Source: Neocallimastix lanati (nom. inval.) | Taxonomy: Eukaryota > Neocallimastigomycota > Neocallimastigomycetes > Neocallimastigales > Neocallimastigaceae | Direction: 5' to 3' | DNA: 64,000 nt | Assembly: GCA_016946835.1 (NCBI GenBank) | Contig: JACVTC010000045.1 | Location: forward strand, 32,501-96,500 | Translations under genes and position numbers: made by a program | The notes under the pieces: generated by a model | Seen by the model: only the letters and a program-made list of their open reading frames with translations | Databases searched by the model: none | Told to the model about the DNA's origin: nothing | Part shown: positions 1-9,124 of the stretch, piece after piece | Position numbering within the stretch: position 1 is the stretch's first letter | How the letters are laid out: the number at the start of each line of letters is the position of its first letter

Positions 1-144
1 TTTTATATTGATAAACAAGTAAGTCGTTAATCCTTTGATTAACCTATGGCGCTTGTTTGATATATATATATAAAAAAAAAAAAATTTTTTTTAAATAAGT
101 AAAATTAAGATTCTAAAAAAACAAATTTTGTAAAATTATAACAA

Positions 145-384
145 GGAGCGGATAGAGCTCATACACAGTGTATTCTCAGATAGCAACAAATTAACTCTAT
201 TCATAGTAGGTTATTGAATAGTAGTTAATTTGGAGATTAATTGGAAAGTAGACGAAGGTATTTGGTTACCGACCCGGTAATAATAGTTCAGCCTTCAACG
301 TTTCAACACACGAAGGTGCGGGTACTTTCCAAGCACTGGCGAATAAGGAGCTTACGTCACCGAAGGCGTAAGATTGTTTTTTTT
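145..384 (+). other. Strongly structured, GC-elevated RNA-like segment ending in T8
   Basis: This segment is clearly richer in G+C than its surroundings and folds into successive perfect stems. They are 155-157/175-177 with 161-165/169-173; 191-195/224-228 with 197-203/215-221; a 10-bp closing stem 241-250/323-332 enclosing 254-258/292-296 and 266-270/276-280; and 351-356/367-372. It ends in a run of eight T (377-384), as a Pol III transcript might. It lies about 1 kb upstream of the gag gene of element A, so it may instead be part of that element's LTR or leader (for example a packaging region). I recognise no known ncRNA family and see no clear A or B box. Confidence 0.4.
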
Positions 385-639
385 ATATATATTTTTTTTT
401 ACTTTTCTTTGTGCTAGTTATAAGGCACTTTATTATATAAAGTATCAGACTTTGGCTAACTTCGCCATTTAAATTTTTTTTATTTTTTTTTATTACTGAT
501 ACTTTATTTGTTTAATAATTCCTGTAAAAGAATCTTAATTTACTTTGAAAATATTGTGTTTTTAGTTAATTTTTATTAGTTAATAAAAATATTATTGAAT
601 ACTTTTAAAATTTTTTTTATTCCGTACATAGATTATCGG

Positions 640-800
640 ATTAAGTTTATCCTACATAGTAATTGGGCTAGTAGGCTCTGAACTGCTATATTTTATATTG
701 AATATAGTAATCGTGGCACACGCGTGGCATGACACCATTAGGTAAGCTGTACGTCAGACAGTGTGTACTATCAGATTGTACGACAATAAAGATTATTTTT
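640..800 (+). other. Conserved structured leader of element A
   Basis: This non-coding stretch is homologous to 23100-23270, which lies upstream of a second, truncated copy of the same gag. Shared landmarks are a GGAT..ATCC hairpin with the string AAGTTTATCCTACA, a CTGCTATA hairpin whose loop and length differ while both arms still pair, and a downstream TGGCATGAC/TGGTATGAC motif. Preserved pairing in diverged copies argues for an RNA role such as packaging, dimerisation or primer placement. The 5' LTR of element A could not be delimited in this window. Confidence 0.5.
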
Positions 801-951
801 TTGTATTTAATAATTATAATTAATTAATAATTTTATTAGCTATAACAATACAATATTTATCGTTTAAAAAGAAAAATTTTTTGAAAGGTGAAAATAATAA
901 ATAAAACTTTGCTTCTAAATTTATTACTACAAATATACTAAATTACAAAAT

Positions 952-1272
952 TCAAGTGGTCGATAAAGGTTTCGAGCTTGAAAAATATTCTATTAAGTTG
1001 TCGATAAAGATTTCGAACTTAAAATTATTCTATTAAGTTGTCGATAAAGATTTCGAACTTAAAATTATTCCATTGAGTTGTCGATAAAGATTTCGAACTT
1101 AAAATTATTCCATTGAGTTGTCGATAAAGATTTCGAACTTAAAAATTATTCTATTGAGTTGTCGATAAAGATTTCGAACTTAAAAATTATTCTTAATAAA
1201 GTGGTCGAAAAGAACCTCGTGCTTTATAATTTCTACTAAGTTGTCGATAAGGATTTCGAGCTTATATCTACT
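952..1272 (+). repeat. About eight tandem copies of a 40-41 bp repeat in the element A leader
   Basis: The core GTCGATAAAGATTTCGAACTT recurs every 40-41 bp. The middle copies (about 996-1192) are nearly identical and the flanking copies diverged. The array ends about 170 bp before the gag ATG, inside the presumed transcribed leader. Confidence 0.9.
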
Positions 1273-1438
1273 AAAGAAAGCAAATAAAATTATTATTTTC
1301 AAAAGTTACTAAAATATATTGTTTTAAAAATTGATTCGATATTAAATTACCTATTAAATTATATTTTTAAAGTTGTATTTCCAAATTTATTCTTATTTAA
1401 TCACCTCATTAATATACAACAAGAAATATTTAAACAAA

Positions 1439-2350
1439 ATGTCCAAGGAAACAACTTTGAGCTTTAAAGAATTGAAAAAAGAATTAAGAGATATTGTGAA
1501 ACTTAGCAAGGACAATTTGGATATTAAGTCCTGGGCTACTGAATTAAAACTTTGGATCAAGATACAAGGTATTACAGATCCAGAAACAATATTTAATGCT
1601 TGTTTACTTACCAGCTCTGGTGAAGTACAACGCGTTATTGAAGATTTGGGAGAAGATAGTGATGATGAAAGTGATGATTCATCAGATGAAGAAGAAGAAG
1701 ATGATGAAGAAGAAAATGTTGATGATGATATTAAATTTCCTTCCCTTGAAAAAATTATTTCAAGTCTTGAAAATTTTTACGGTATTAAAGAAGACCAAAA
1801 TTTACTTCTTAAAGAACTTCGTGCAATGCGAATTAAAAGAAACGAAAAGATTAAAGACTTTAATGTAAGATATAGAACTTTGTACACTAAACTTGATAAA
1901 AAGAGAAGAAAGCGCATTGGTGTACTAGATTATATTGATTCTATTCAAAATAATTATGAAGCCTGGAAGAAATTATCCCTTAAAGATGATATAAGTATGG
2001 ATAAAGCTTTCAAAATTGCCGAGAAAGTAGATAGACTTTCTGTAAGGAACAATAATATTAATACCTATAATGTTAATAATTCCCAACATAATCAAAATAA
2101 TCAAAACAGTACTACTTCAAGACTTTATCCTAAAAGAAGAAACGAAACTTTCCAAATAAATCAAACAAATAATAAACCGAAACCTCAAGATATTATAGAA
2201 GAATCAACCCAGAAAATGAGAAATTTATCTGTTAAAACTTGCTTCTTCTGTAAGGAAGAAGGTCATTACTCATACTATTGTCCTCAATTAAATAAGATTA
2301 TGGAAAAAAATAAAAAAGAAATATATTCCAAAAAGTCTTTAAACTTCTAA
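1439..2350 (+). CDS. Gag of Ty3/gypsy element A
   Basis: A 303-aa structural protein. The ATG at 1439 follows an AAACAAA context and I prefer it to upstream in-frame codons. The N-terminal part (residues about 10-170) resembles retrotransposon capsid (a tryptophan near residue 32, then a helical region). A very acidic Asp/Glu/Ser block occupies about 73-100, an Asn/Gln-rich linker about 200-235, and one CCHC zinc knuckle (CFFCKEEGHYSYYC) near the C-terminus binds RNA. The stop at 2348-2350 lies directly after a -1 slippery heptamer, so Gag terminates by default and a fraction of ribosomes continues into Pol. The N-terminus aligns with the gag of element E (44126) and with the fragment at 23539. 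No internal stops. Confidence 0.9.
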   Translation: MSKETTLSFKELKKELRDIVKLSKDNLDIKSWATELKLWIKIQGITDPETIFNACLLTSSGEVQRVIEDLGEDSDDESDDSSDEEEEDDEEENVDDDIKFPSLEKIISSLENFYGIKEDQNLLLKELRAMRIKRNEKIKDFNVRYRTLYTKLDKKRRKRIGVLDYIDSIQNNYEAWKKLSLKDDISMDKAFKIAEKVDRLSVRNNNINTYNVNNSQHNQNNQNSTTSRLYPKRRNETFQINQTNNKPKPQDIIEESTQKMRNLSVKTCFFCKEEGHYSYYCPQLNKIMEKNKKEIYSKKSLNF

Positions 2351-2371
2351 ATGGGAGCAGAAGCACTCCCA
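2338..2371 (+). promoter_or_regulatory. -1 programmed frameshift signal, element A
   Basis: The slippery heptamer T_TTA_AAC is at 2338-2344 in the gag frame, followed by a 7-nt spacer (2345-2351) containing the gag stop. A hairpin follows: TGGGAG (2352-2357), an 8-nt loop and CTCCCA (2366-2371). In the -1 frame the sequence is open from 2338 through to 6348. Elements B and E carry the same layout with identical spacer and loop lengths. Confidence 0.9.
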
Positions 2372-5300
2372 ATGACAAAACAATAGCTTCATTAAATAAT
2401 TTACAAAATAATACTTTTACTAAGAATACTCCAATTGATAATAATTCCTTTAACGAAGAATCTGAAGAATCTGATTTTAGTGACACAACTGAAAGTGAGG
2501 ATGATATCATTATAAATGCTATAAAAAGAAAAATGAATGATAATAACAGCGAAAAAGAAGAAAATAATTCCAAGAAAGTACATAAAAGTTTAAAAGATAA
2601 TCCACGTCCTTTCGCAACTCCTGCTTTAAGAAAGAAGAAAGAAAATGAGCTGCATAATAAACCAAATAAAGTTTATAAAAATCAAATACTTCCTTCAATT
2701 TTAACTCAACCAAATATTAACAAAGAAAAACAAAAAGAAAAGGAATTAAGAAATATGACAAGAGTAAGAGAAAGTAAAGAAGAAAACAACAATTATTCAT
2801 CAAAAGGAAAGGAAAAAGTTGAATCTGAAGATATACTTGTAATCGATAATGAAATAGAAGATATAAAAATGAATAAAGATAATCAACAAAATAAAACTAA
2901 TACTTTGGAAAAATTAATTTCAACAAAAACTAAGGAAACTAATAATGGAAATACTCAATTAGTAAAAAGGAATATCAAAATGATGAATAATAAGGAACCT
3001 TACAATATTATGGATGATTTAAATAATCTTAAATCCAGTATTACGATAGGTCAACTCTTGAATGCATGTCCTAAAATTCGTTCACAATTAACTCAAGGTT
3101 TAAAGTTAGAAAAGTCTAAAATAATTGGAACTGTAGACAATGTAATAGCACGAACTTTATTAGTAAATAACTATGACCATAGCTACATAAGTAAAAGTAA
3201 TGAAGTAGCCGAAGAAGACTTAGCAATGGTTGATGCAAGTGTTGACGGAGTACTAGGAAAACTTTTAATTGATTCTTGTAGTAACCTAAGCATCGTTACT
3301 AAGCAGTATTTTGATAAATTACCTGGTGAACATGAAACAGTTGGAAAAAGTCGTGGAAGAATCCAACTAGCAACACAAGATGAAGAATACTCAGAAGGAA
3401 TTATTGTTCGATTACCAGTAAAAATTAATAATTATGAATTTAATGCGGACTTTAGAATTATTGAGAAAGAAGACTCTTTTTATGATATGTTAATAAACTT
3501 TAAAACTCAAATCGATCATTGTTTATTTATTCATCCGACCTTAAACAGTTTATGTAAACTTTTGTCAGAAAGTGAATACGAAGAAATAGCTAAAATAAAT
3601 AATCAATATTATGATGAAGAAAGTATAATTTGCACTATTAGAAAAGTTAAAGAAACGAATAATGAAAAGGAAATTATAAAGGAATTAACTCCAATGGAAT
3701 TTATTGAGAGTGATGAATTTTTAAGCACCTTAAATAAAGATTATAAAGAACAAATTATTAAAATTCTCAAAGAAATGATTGACATAGTTGCCACTTCAAC
3801 AGAAGAACTAACTCCTTCTAAACTTTCACCACATAAGATCCGTTTAAAAGCAAATTCAAAGCCAGTAAAATTAAGAAGTTATAGGTTAACTAAATTAAAA
3901 TCAGATATCTTAAAAGAAGAACTTACAAAACTTATTAAGAAAGGATTGATAGAACCATCCTGTTCAGAATGGTCATCTCCAGTAGTACTTATTCTAAAAC
4001 ACAATGGAAAGTGGCGCTTGTGCATTGACTACCGAAAAGTCAATGATATTACAGAAAAAGATTCTTATTCAGTTCCATATATAGATGAAATTTTTGATAG
4101 TCTCGGAGGAGCTAAAATATTTACAACTCTTGATTTATTTTCTGGTTTTCACCAAATCTTAATGGATGAAGAAAGCGTTGAAGTAACCACTTTCACTACT
4201 AAGTTTGGAAATTATCAATTTAAGGTTATGCCTTTTGGACTTACTGGAGCTCCCTCAACCTTCCAAAGAGAAATGAATAAAATTTTATTCCCTTTTATTG
4301 GTGAATTTGTTTATGTATTTATTGATGATGTTTTGATCTATTCAAAAAGTATCGAAGAACATTTAATTCATATTAAACAAGTATTAGAAGTATTTAAAGA
4401 AAACAAGTTAAAAATTAATATTGAAAAGTGCCATTTTCTTCAAACTGAAGTTGATGTATTAGGTCACAAACTTACTACTAAAGGATTAAGTCCCATGGAA
4501 AGTAAAATAACAGCTATTAAGAAGTGGGAAGCCCCTTCATCAATTCATGAATTAAGATCATTTCTAGGAGCAATAGGATATTATCGTGACTTTATTCCTA
4601 AATATGCTCAAATTACCTCACCTTTATGTAAATTATTAAAAAAGAATACTAAATATGAATGGAATAAAGAACAACAAGAAAGCTTTGAACTCCTAAAAGA
4701 AAAATTAATCAATGCACCTATTCTAAAATTTCCGTCATTTGACAAACCTTTTATCATTAGAACTGATGCTTCGTATAATGGAATTGGTGGAGTTCTTTTA
4801 CAAAAAGAAGAAGAAACCGGTAAGGAGCATCCAATACACTTTATAAGTAGAAGTTTACAGAAAGCCGAAAAGAATTATGGTATTACCGATTTAGAAGGAA
4901 CCGCTTTGTTTTGCTGTATGACTAAATTTAAATCTTATATTGAAGGAAATCCATTACCTACAACTATTTACACAGATCATAAACCATTAGTTGGTTTATT
5001 TAAGAATAAAGAACCTTTGAATGCAAGGCAAACAAGATGGTGTCTAACCGCTAGTATGCTCGGAATTAATATAAAATATGAATCAGGCAAAAAGAATGTG
5101 TTAGCTGATGCTCTTTCAAGAATGAAAAGTAAGGAAGAGAGAAAGATATTATTAACAAAAATTACTAATGGAAATAATGAAGAATTATTATCTAAAGTTA
5201 TAAAGGAATTTATTAATGAAAAGTTTACTGTTATTGATGGTGAAGATTATTTTATCGACAATGGAAATTATAGAAAATTAATAACGGACGAAAATGAAAG

Positions 5301-6348
5301 GTTTAAATTAATTTTAGAAGCTCATAATATTGGCCACGAAGGATATTACAAAACATATCAAAGACTTAAGAAAAACTTTTATTGGAATCATATGATTAAA
5401 GATATCAAAAGAATTGTTAGTAATTGTGAAAAATGCCAGTTAAATCGTCCTCAACCATATCCAGAACCAACCGAAAACCATCCAACTAAAGTGGAGGGTC
5501 CCTTTGTGCATTTAGGATTAGATATTATAGGACCGTTACCAAAAACAAGAAATAATAATCAATATATTATAGTAACTGTTGATTACTTTACCAAATGGGT
5601 TGAAGCTGAACCCACTGAAAACATAACTTCCTCTGATATAATTAAATTTTTAATAAACGTTTTTGCAAGACATGGTGTACCTCAAGTTATTACTACTGAT
5701 AATGGAGTCCAATTCACTTCTGATATGACTAAAATCTTTCTTGATCTTTATGATGTATATGTTAAATTTGTAGCTACTTACCACCCTGAATCAAATGGCC
5801 TTACTGAAAATCGAAATAAAGAAATTGGAAAATTACTTCGTTTATTAGGAAGGAAAAATCAAGATTGGGATGAAGTTTTACCTTCTGCTTTATGGGCACT
5901 TCGAACTACCAAAAACACAGCTACTGGACATTCTAGTTTTGAATTAGTATATGGAAGAGAAGACCAACAGCCTTATGATATAGCCATAAGAACAATTGAA
6001 AATGCAGGTAAATCATATGATGAAATTTTAATGGAAAAATTTGTTCGTCATTATCAATGGACTAGAGAAGCATGCGAAAATGTGAAGAATGCTAACAAGT
6101 ATTGGGCAACAAGACGAGAAGAACAAATAAGTATGAAAAAAGGAAAAGAATTAAAGGCTGGTGATCTTGTTCTTGTTAGAAACTTTAGCCGCACTAAGCT
6201 AGAACCATATTACAATGGACCATTTAAAATTTTAAAAATTCAATTCAACACGGCAACCTTAATCGATCAGAAAACTGGGAAACAACTCGATAGGAATGTT
6301 CATTTTAAAAATTTAGTAAAGTTTAACTCCGCTTACAGAGAAGCTTGA
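2338..6348 (+). CDS. Pol of Ty3/gypsy element A (PR-RT-RNase H-IN), -1 frame
   Basis: The continuous frame is entered by -1 frameshifting from gag; the first ATG (2533) is only an internal Met. Order: a Lys/Asn-rich linker; an aspartic-protease region whose catalytic triplet reads D-S-C (3271-3279) instead of D-S/T-G; reverse transcriptase with FIDD at 4318-4329 and the usual LFSGFHQI and MPFGL blocks; RNase H (RTDAS, then DLEG and YTDHKPL); the integrase zinc domain (H-x3-H then C-x2-C around 5320-5440); the integrase core D,D,E (GLDIIG; TTDNG; ESNGLTENRN); and a GPF motif near the end. No chromodomain. No stop or frameshift, so the element looks recent apart from the protease change. Confidence 0.92.
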   Translation, partial: FKLLNGSRSTPNDKTIASLNNLQNNTFTKNTPIDNNSFNEESEESDFSDTTESEDDIIINAIKRKMNDNNSEKEENNSKKVHKSLKDNPRPFATPALRKKKENELHNKPNKVYKNQILPSILTQPNINKEKQKEKELRNMTRVRESKEENNNYSSKGKEKVESEDILVIDNEIEDIKMNKDNQQNKTNTLEKLISTKTKETNNGNTQLVKRNIKMMNNKEPYNIMDDLNNLKSSITIGQLLNACPKIRSQLTQGLKLEKSKIIGTVDNVIARTLLVNNYDHSYISKSNEVAEEDLAMVDASVDGVLGKLLIDSCSNLSIVTKQYFDKLPGEHETVGKSRGRIQLATQDEEYSEGIIVRLPVKINNYEFNADFRIIEKEDSFYDMLINFKTQIDHCLFIHPTLNSLCKLLSESEYEEIAKINNQYYDEESIICTIRKVKETNNEKEIIKELTPMEFIESDEFLSTLNKDYKEQIIKILKEMIDIVATSTEELTPSKLSPHKIRLKANSKPVKLRSYRLTKLKSDILKEELTKLIKKGLIEPSCSEWSSPVVLILKHNGKWRLCIDYRKVNDITEKDSYSVPYIDEIFDSLGGAKIFTTLDLFSGFHQILMDEESVEVTTFTTKFGNYQFKVMPFGLTGAPSTFQREMNKILFPFIGEFVYVFIDDVLIYSKSIEEHLIHIKQVLEVFKENKLKINIEKCHFLQTEVDVLGHKLTTKGLSPMESKITAIKKWEAPSSIHELRSFLGAIGYYRDFIPKYAQITSPLCKLLKKNTKYEWNKEQQESFELLKEKLINAPILKFPSFDKPFIIRTDASYNGIGGVLLQKEEETGKEHPIHFISRSLQKAEKNYGITDLEGTALFCCMTKFKSYIEGNPLPTTIYTDHKPLVGLFKNKEPLNARQTRWCLTASMLGINIKYESGKKNVLADALSRMKSKEERKILLTKITNGNNEELLSKVIKEFINEKFTVIDGEDYFIDNGNYRKLITDENERFKLILEAHNIGHEGYYKTYQRLKKNFYWNHMIKDIKRIVSNCEKCQLNRPQPYPEPTENHPTKVEGPFVHLGLDIIGPLPKTRNNNQYIIVTVDYFTKWVEAEPTENITSSDIIKFLINVFARHGVPQVITTDNGVQFTSDMTKIFLDLYDVYVKFVATYHPESNGLTENRNKEIGKLLRLLGRKNQDWDEVLPSALWALRTTKNTATGHSSFELVYGREDQQPYDIAIRTIENAGKSYDEILMEKFVRHYQWTREACENVKNANKYWATRREEQISMKKGKELKAGDLVLVRNFSRTKLEPYYNGPFKILKIQFNTATLIDQKTGKQLDRNVHFKNLVKFNSAYREA

Positions 6349-6858
6349 GTCTTCGTCGGGGCATCTTGATAAGAATGTACTAAATAATGCATTCTTAATT
6401 AAATCTACGATTTATTTCTAATACATTATGTGTACATTATTATTTTTGTACTTTAATAAATTTTTAAATTCAAAGATTAAAAATTAGATCAAAAATTATA
6501 TTAAACTTTATAATTTTTATATTAAATCTTATATTAATAGTAATATTTTTATATATTTAAAACTTATATTAACAATATTAATAATAAATCTTATTTTTTT
6601 ATTTTTATATTAATAATGAAAATTTGTATTAATAATATTTTTATATATTGATAATTAAAAATTTATATATTATATTTTAACTTTTATTATAAAATTTTAT
6701 ATCGAAATGTTTTATTTTATATTGAAAAATATTTTATTTTATTAAAAACCTTTATATTAGAATAGTATTTTTATTTTTATTTGAATATTTTAACAGATTG
6801 TAATAAAAATTTTAGCCAATTAAATAAATTCTTATTAGTAATATTTTAGATAGATTAG

Positions 6859-6918
<60 letters not shown>

Positions 6919-7226
6919 TATTAATATTATAAATGTATTTTATTTATATTGTTATAATTAAATTTTATATAATTGATTATAAAAATCAATTTAAATTTAA
7001 TAGTTTTTATATATAAAAAGAAAAATAATAATAAAATGTAATTTAGTGGCAAGAACAACTTTTATGCCTTGAAAAAAAAGTATAAATAGTTGTAAATTTT
7101 GCTACTAATTTTTAAATATCATCAAATAAAATCAAATAAATTTATAAATAAAAATAATAAATAAATAAATAAAATTTGTGTTTCCTTACTTTATTTTTAT
7201 TTAATTCTCTAAAACCTTAACATTTT
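6349..7226 (+). other. 3' non-coding region and probable 3' LTR of element A
   Basis: No gene. A G-rich tract (GTCGGGGCATCT) ending at 6366 resembles a polypurine tract, so a 3' LTR probably begins at 6367 with TGATAAG. Its right end is not clear; candidates are near 7117 (ATATCA) or just before 7227. It contains an uninterrupted run of 56 A (6859-6914). I could not match it to a 5' LTR, which may lie outside the window. Confidence 0.5.
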
Positions 7227-7276
7227 TAATACGGGGTGTCACTAAATACCTTGTATTTCCTATTAAATACTCTTAA
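7227..7276 (+). repeat. Left end of M solo-LTR copy 1 (continues at 10732)
   Basis: It matches the first 50 bp of the M LTR at 39192 (GTGTCACTAAATACCTTG follows the start), with TAATACGG in place of TGATACGA. The element at 7277-10731 interrupts it after TTAA, and the same LTR resumes at 10732. Confidence 0.8.
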
Positions 7277-7921
7277 TGTTAAGATAATAACTGAATTTCA
7301 ATTCAATTTCAATTTCGATAATTCAGTTATTTGAATTTCAATATTAATAAATAATAATAATATAATAATTATTATTAAATTAACTTTATTAAAATATTTA
7401 GGAATTAGTCTAGGCCAACTAATTACTAAATATTATTAACATATTGAATTTAATATATATTAAATAATGTAAACACGTGATTGTCATTAAATTAATTTCT
7501 ACATATTATATTTTAATTATAAAATATAATATTTAGTTATATTCTTATATTTTATTTATATTAAATATTTATATTAGTTTGTATTATCAATATCAAACTT
7601 ATATTAATATTATTTACATATTCATATTAATAATTAATATTTTAATAATTAATTATTTTATATAAATACATGTTTAAATCTTTTGATTAATCCTTTGTAG
7701 GATTATTGTAATTTAAATTATAGTAATAATTATATAAAATAATAATGTAATAAAATATTATTAAGATTAAATAAAATTTATATTTTAAATAAAAAACTTA
7801 ATTATAAAATTTACTAATAACAATATGTTTTAAATAAGAGTAAAATTAAGTTATTAATTAATTACTATAATTTGGCATCTTGACCTAATCGTTAAGACCA
7901 AATTATCTAAAAACTTTGACA
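7277..7921 (+). repeat. 5' LTR of the non-autonomous element
   Basis: 645 bp, beginning TGTTAAGATAATAACTG and ending AACTTTGACA. It contains TATAAATA (7661-7668) followed 36 nt later by GTAGGATTATT (7697-7707), the predicted transcript start. The same LTR family occurs at 10072, solo at 51374 and truncated on the minus strand at 22478. Confidence 0.9.
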
Positions 7922-7931
7922 ATAATCCTAC
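7922..7931 (+). promoter_or_regulatory. Self-priming primer-binding site of the non-autonomous element
   Basis: ATAATCCTAC begins directly after the LTR and is the exact reverse complement of GTAGGATTAT (7697-7706), 36 nt below the TATA box in the same LTR. The match is 11 nt if the last LTR base is included. This is the Tf1-type arrangement in which the folded-back mRNA 5' end primes minus-strand DNA. Confidence 0.75.
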
Positions 7932-7955
7932 CAATAATCTATCGATTACCTTAAG

Positions 7956-8774
7956 ATGCCTAAACTTATAAAAATTACTTCAGATATATCATTTAAAAGA
8001 AATGATATATCTATCCCAATGAAGGATAAAGAAGATATGATTCCCATTAGTGAATACAACAGGTTTATTGGTAAGGCTGAGAAAGAACTTCATGATCGAT
8101 TGGACGAATTAATAAGAATTCAAAAACTTATTCACGTCCTTAAATCAAAAGTAAAACAGTTGAAGGAAGAAAATTCTTTAGAAAGTAAAACTTGTCAGGA
8201 CATTATAAATCAAATTAATTTATTAGAACAATTACGTAGAAGAAGTTCCTTATTCCTTGTCCAAGTTAATAGGTCCTTAAATTATATAGAACCAAAATCA
8301 AGTACGAAACAAAAAGAAGGTATTAATGAAATGAAGAATAATTCTGATGATAAAATTCACGATATAAGCCTATACAAAAAAGCTGAAGTTAGCCATAACA
8401 AGAAAGAAAATATTGAAAACCCATATCAGTGTGATAGTCATCTAATCAAGAACAATAACGATAATAACAATAACGATAATAACAATAACGATAATAACAA
8501 TAAAAGGATAACTAACATGGAAGCAAAAGTAGAAACTAAACTAACCTTAAGAAGAAAGCCTAAACGAAGAACCAAACCAAAACCTGTATCCCACACTTCA
8601 AACAACAATGAAAAAATTAATAAAAGAGTATCAGTTACAATAACTAACACCCCAGTTATACAAAAAGTTATTCAAAAGTTCAAAGAAACGAAGATAAAGG
8701 TAAATTCACATGAATCAGACTTCTCTCCTCCCTATCATGGGAATAAGAACTATATAACATATGAATTTCAATAA
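7956..8774 (+). CDS. Unrecognised coiled-coil/basic protein of the non-autonomous LTR element
   Basis: 272 aa, and the only substantial ORF in the element. Its ATG lies 34 nt after the 5' LTR, so it would be the first ORF on the mRNA. Residues about 33-110 have heptad-like Leu/Ile spacing rich in Glu/Lys/Arg, typical of a coiled coil. Residues about 160-185 are an Asn/Asp run encoded by a short tandem repeat. Residues about 195-212 form a strongly basic patch (LRRKPKRRTKPKP) that could bind nucleic acid or act as a nuclear signal. There is no zinc knuckle, protease or polymerase motif and no similarity I recognise to the Gag proteins of A, B, C or E. It could be a divergent Gag-like RNA-binding protein or a captured host gene. 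Function unknown. Confidence 0.7.
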   Translation: MPKLIKITSDISFKRNDISIPMKDKEDMIPISEYNRFIGKAEKELHDRLDELIRIQKLIHVLKSKVKQLKEENSLESKTCQDIINQINLLEQLRRRSSLFLVQVNRSLNYIEPKSSTKQKEGINEMKNNSDDKIHDISLYKKAEVSHNKKENIENPYQCDSHLIKNNNDNNNNDNNNNDNNNKRITNMEAKVETKLTLRRKPKRRTKPKPVSHTSNNNEKINKRVSVTITNTPVIQKVIQKFKETKIKVNSHESDFSPPYHGNKNYITYEFQ

Positions 8775-9086
8775 ATAATAATTAATTTATTAATTAAACT
8801 ACTTATACTGCACTGTACTACTCTTATAATCCTCATGTCTCGCTTTTTATTAAAATATTTTTACAATTTAATCAAACATTATATCGTTTATTAAAGTCAA
8901 TTTTTAATTTCTATATTAAAAGTTTAAGTAAATTTTATTCATTTTAAATATTGTATTACAAAAGTAATAATTACAAATTATTCAAAAAATAAACAAAATT
9001 ATATTTCTTAAAACAATCGTTAAAATTCCAAAAACGTTATATACTAATAAATATATACAATTTTATAATTTAAATTTTAAATATTA

Positions 9087-9124
<38 letters not shown>

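Noticed and set aside
261-278. TGGTTACCGACCCGGT as the element A primer-binding site
   Set aside because: It resembles the B and E sites, but no TG..CA LTR end precedes it and it lies inside the structured segment.
1373-1438. TTG-initiated extension of the element A gag
   Set aside because: ATG at 1439 has a good context and gives the N-terminus that aligns with the related fragment at 23539.
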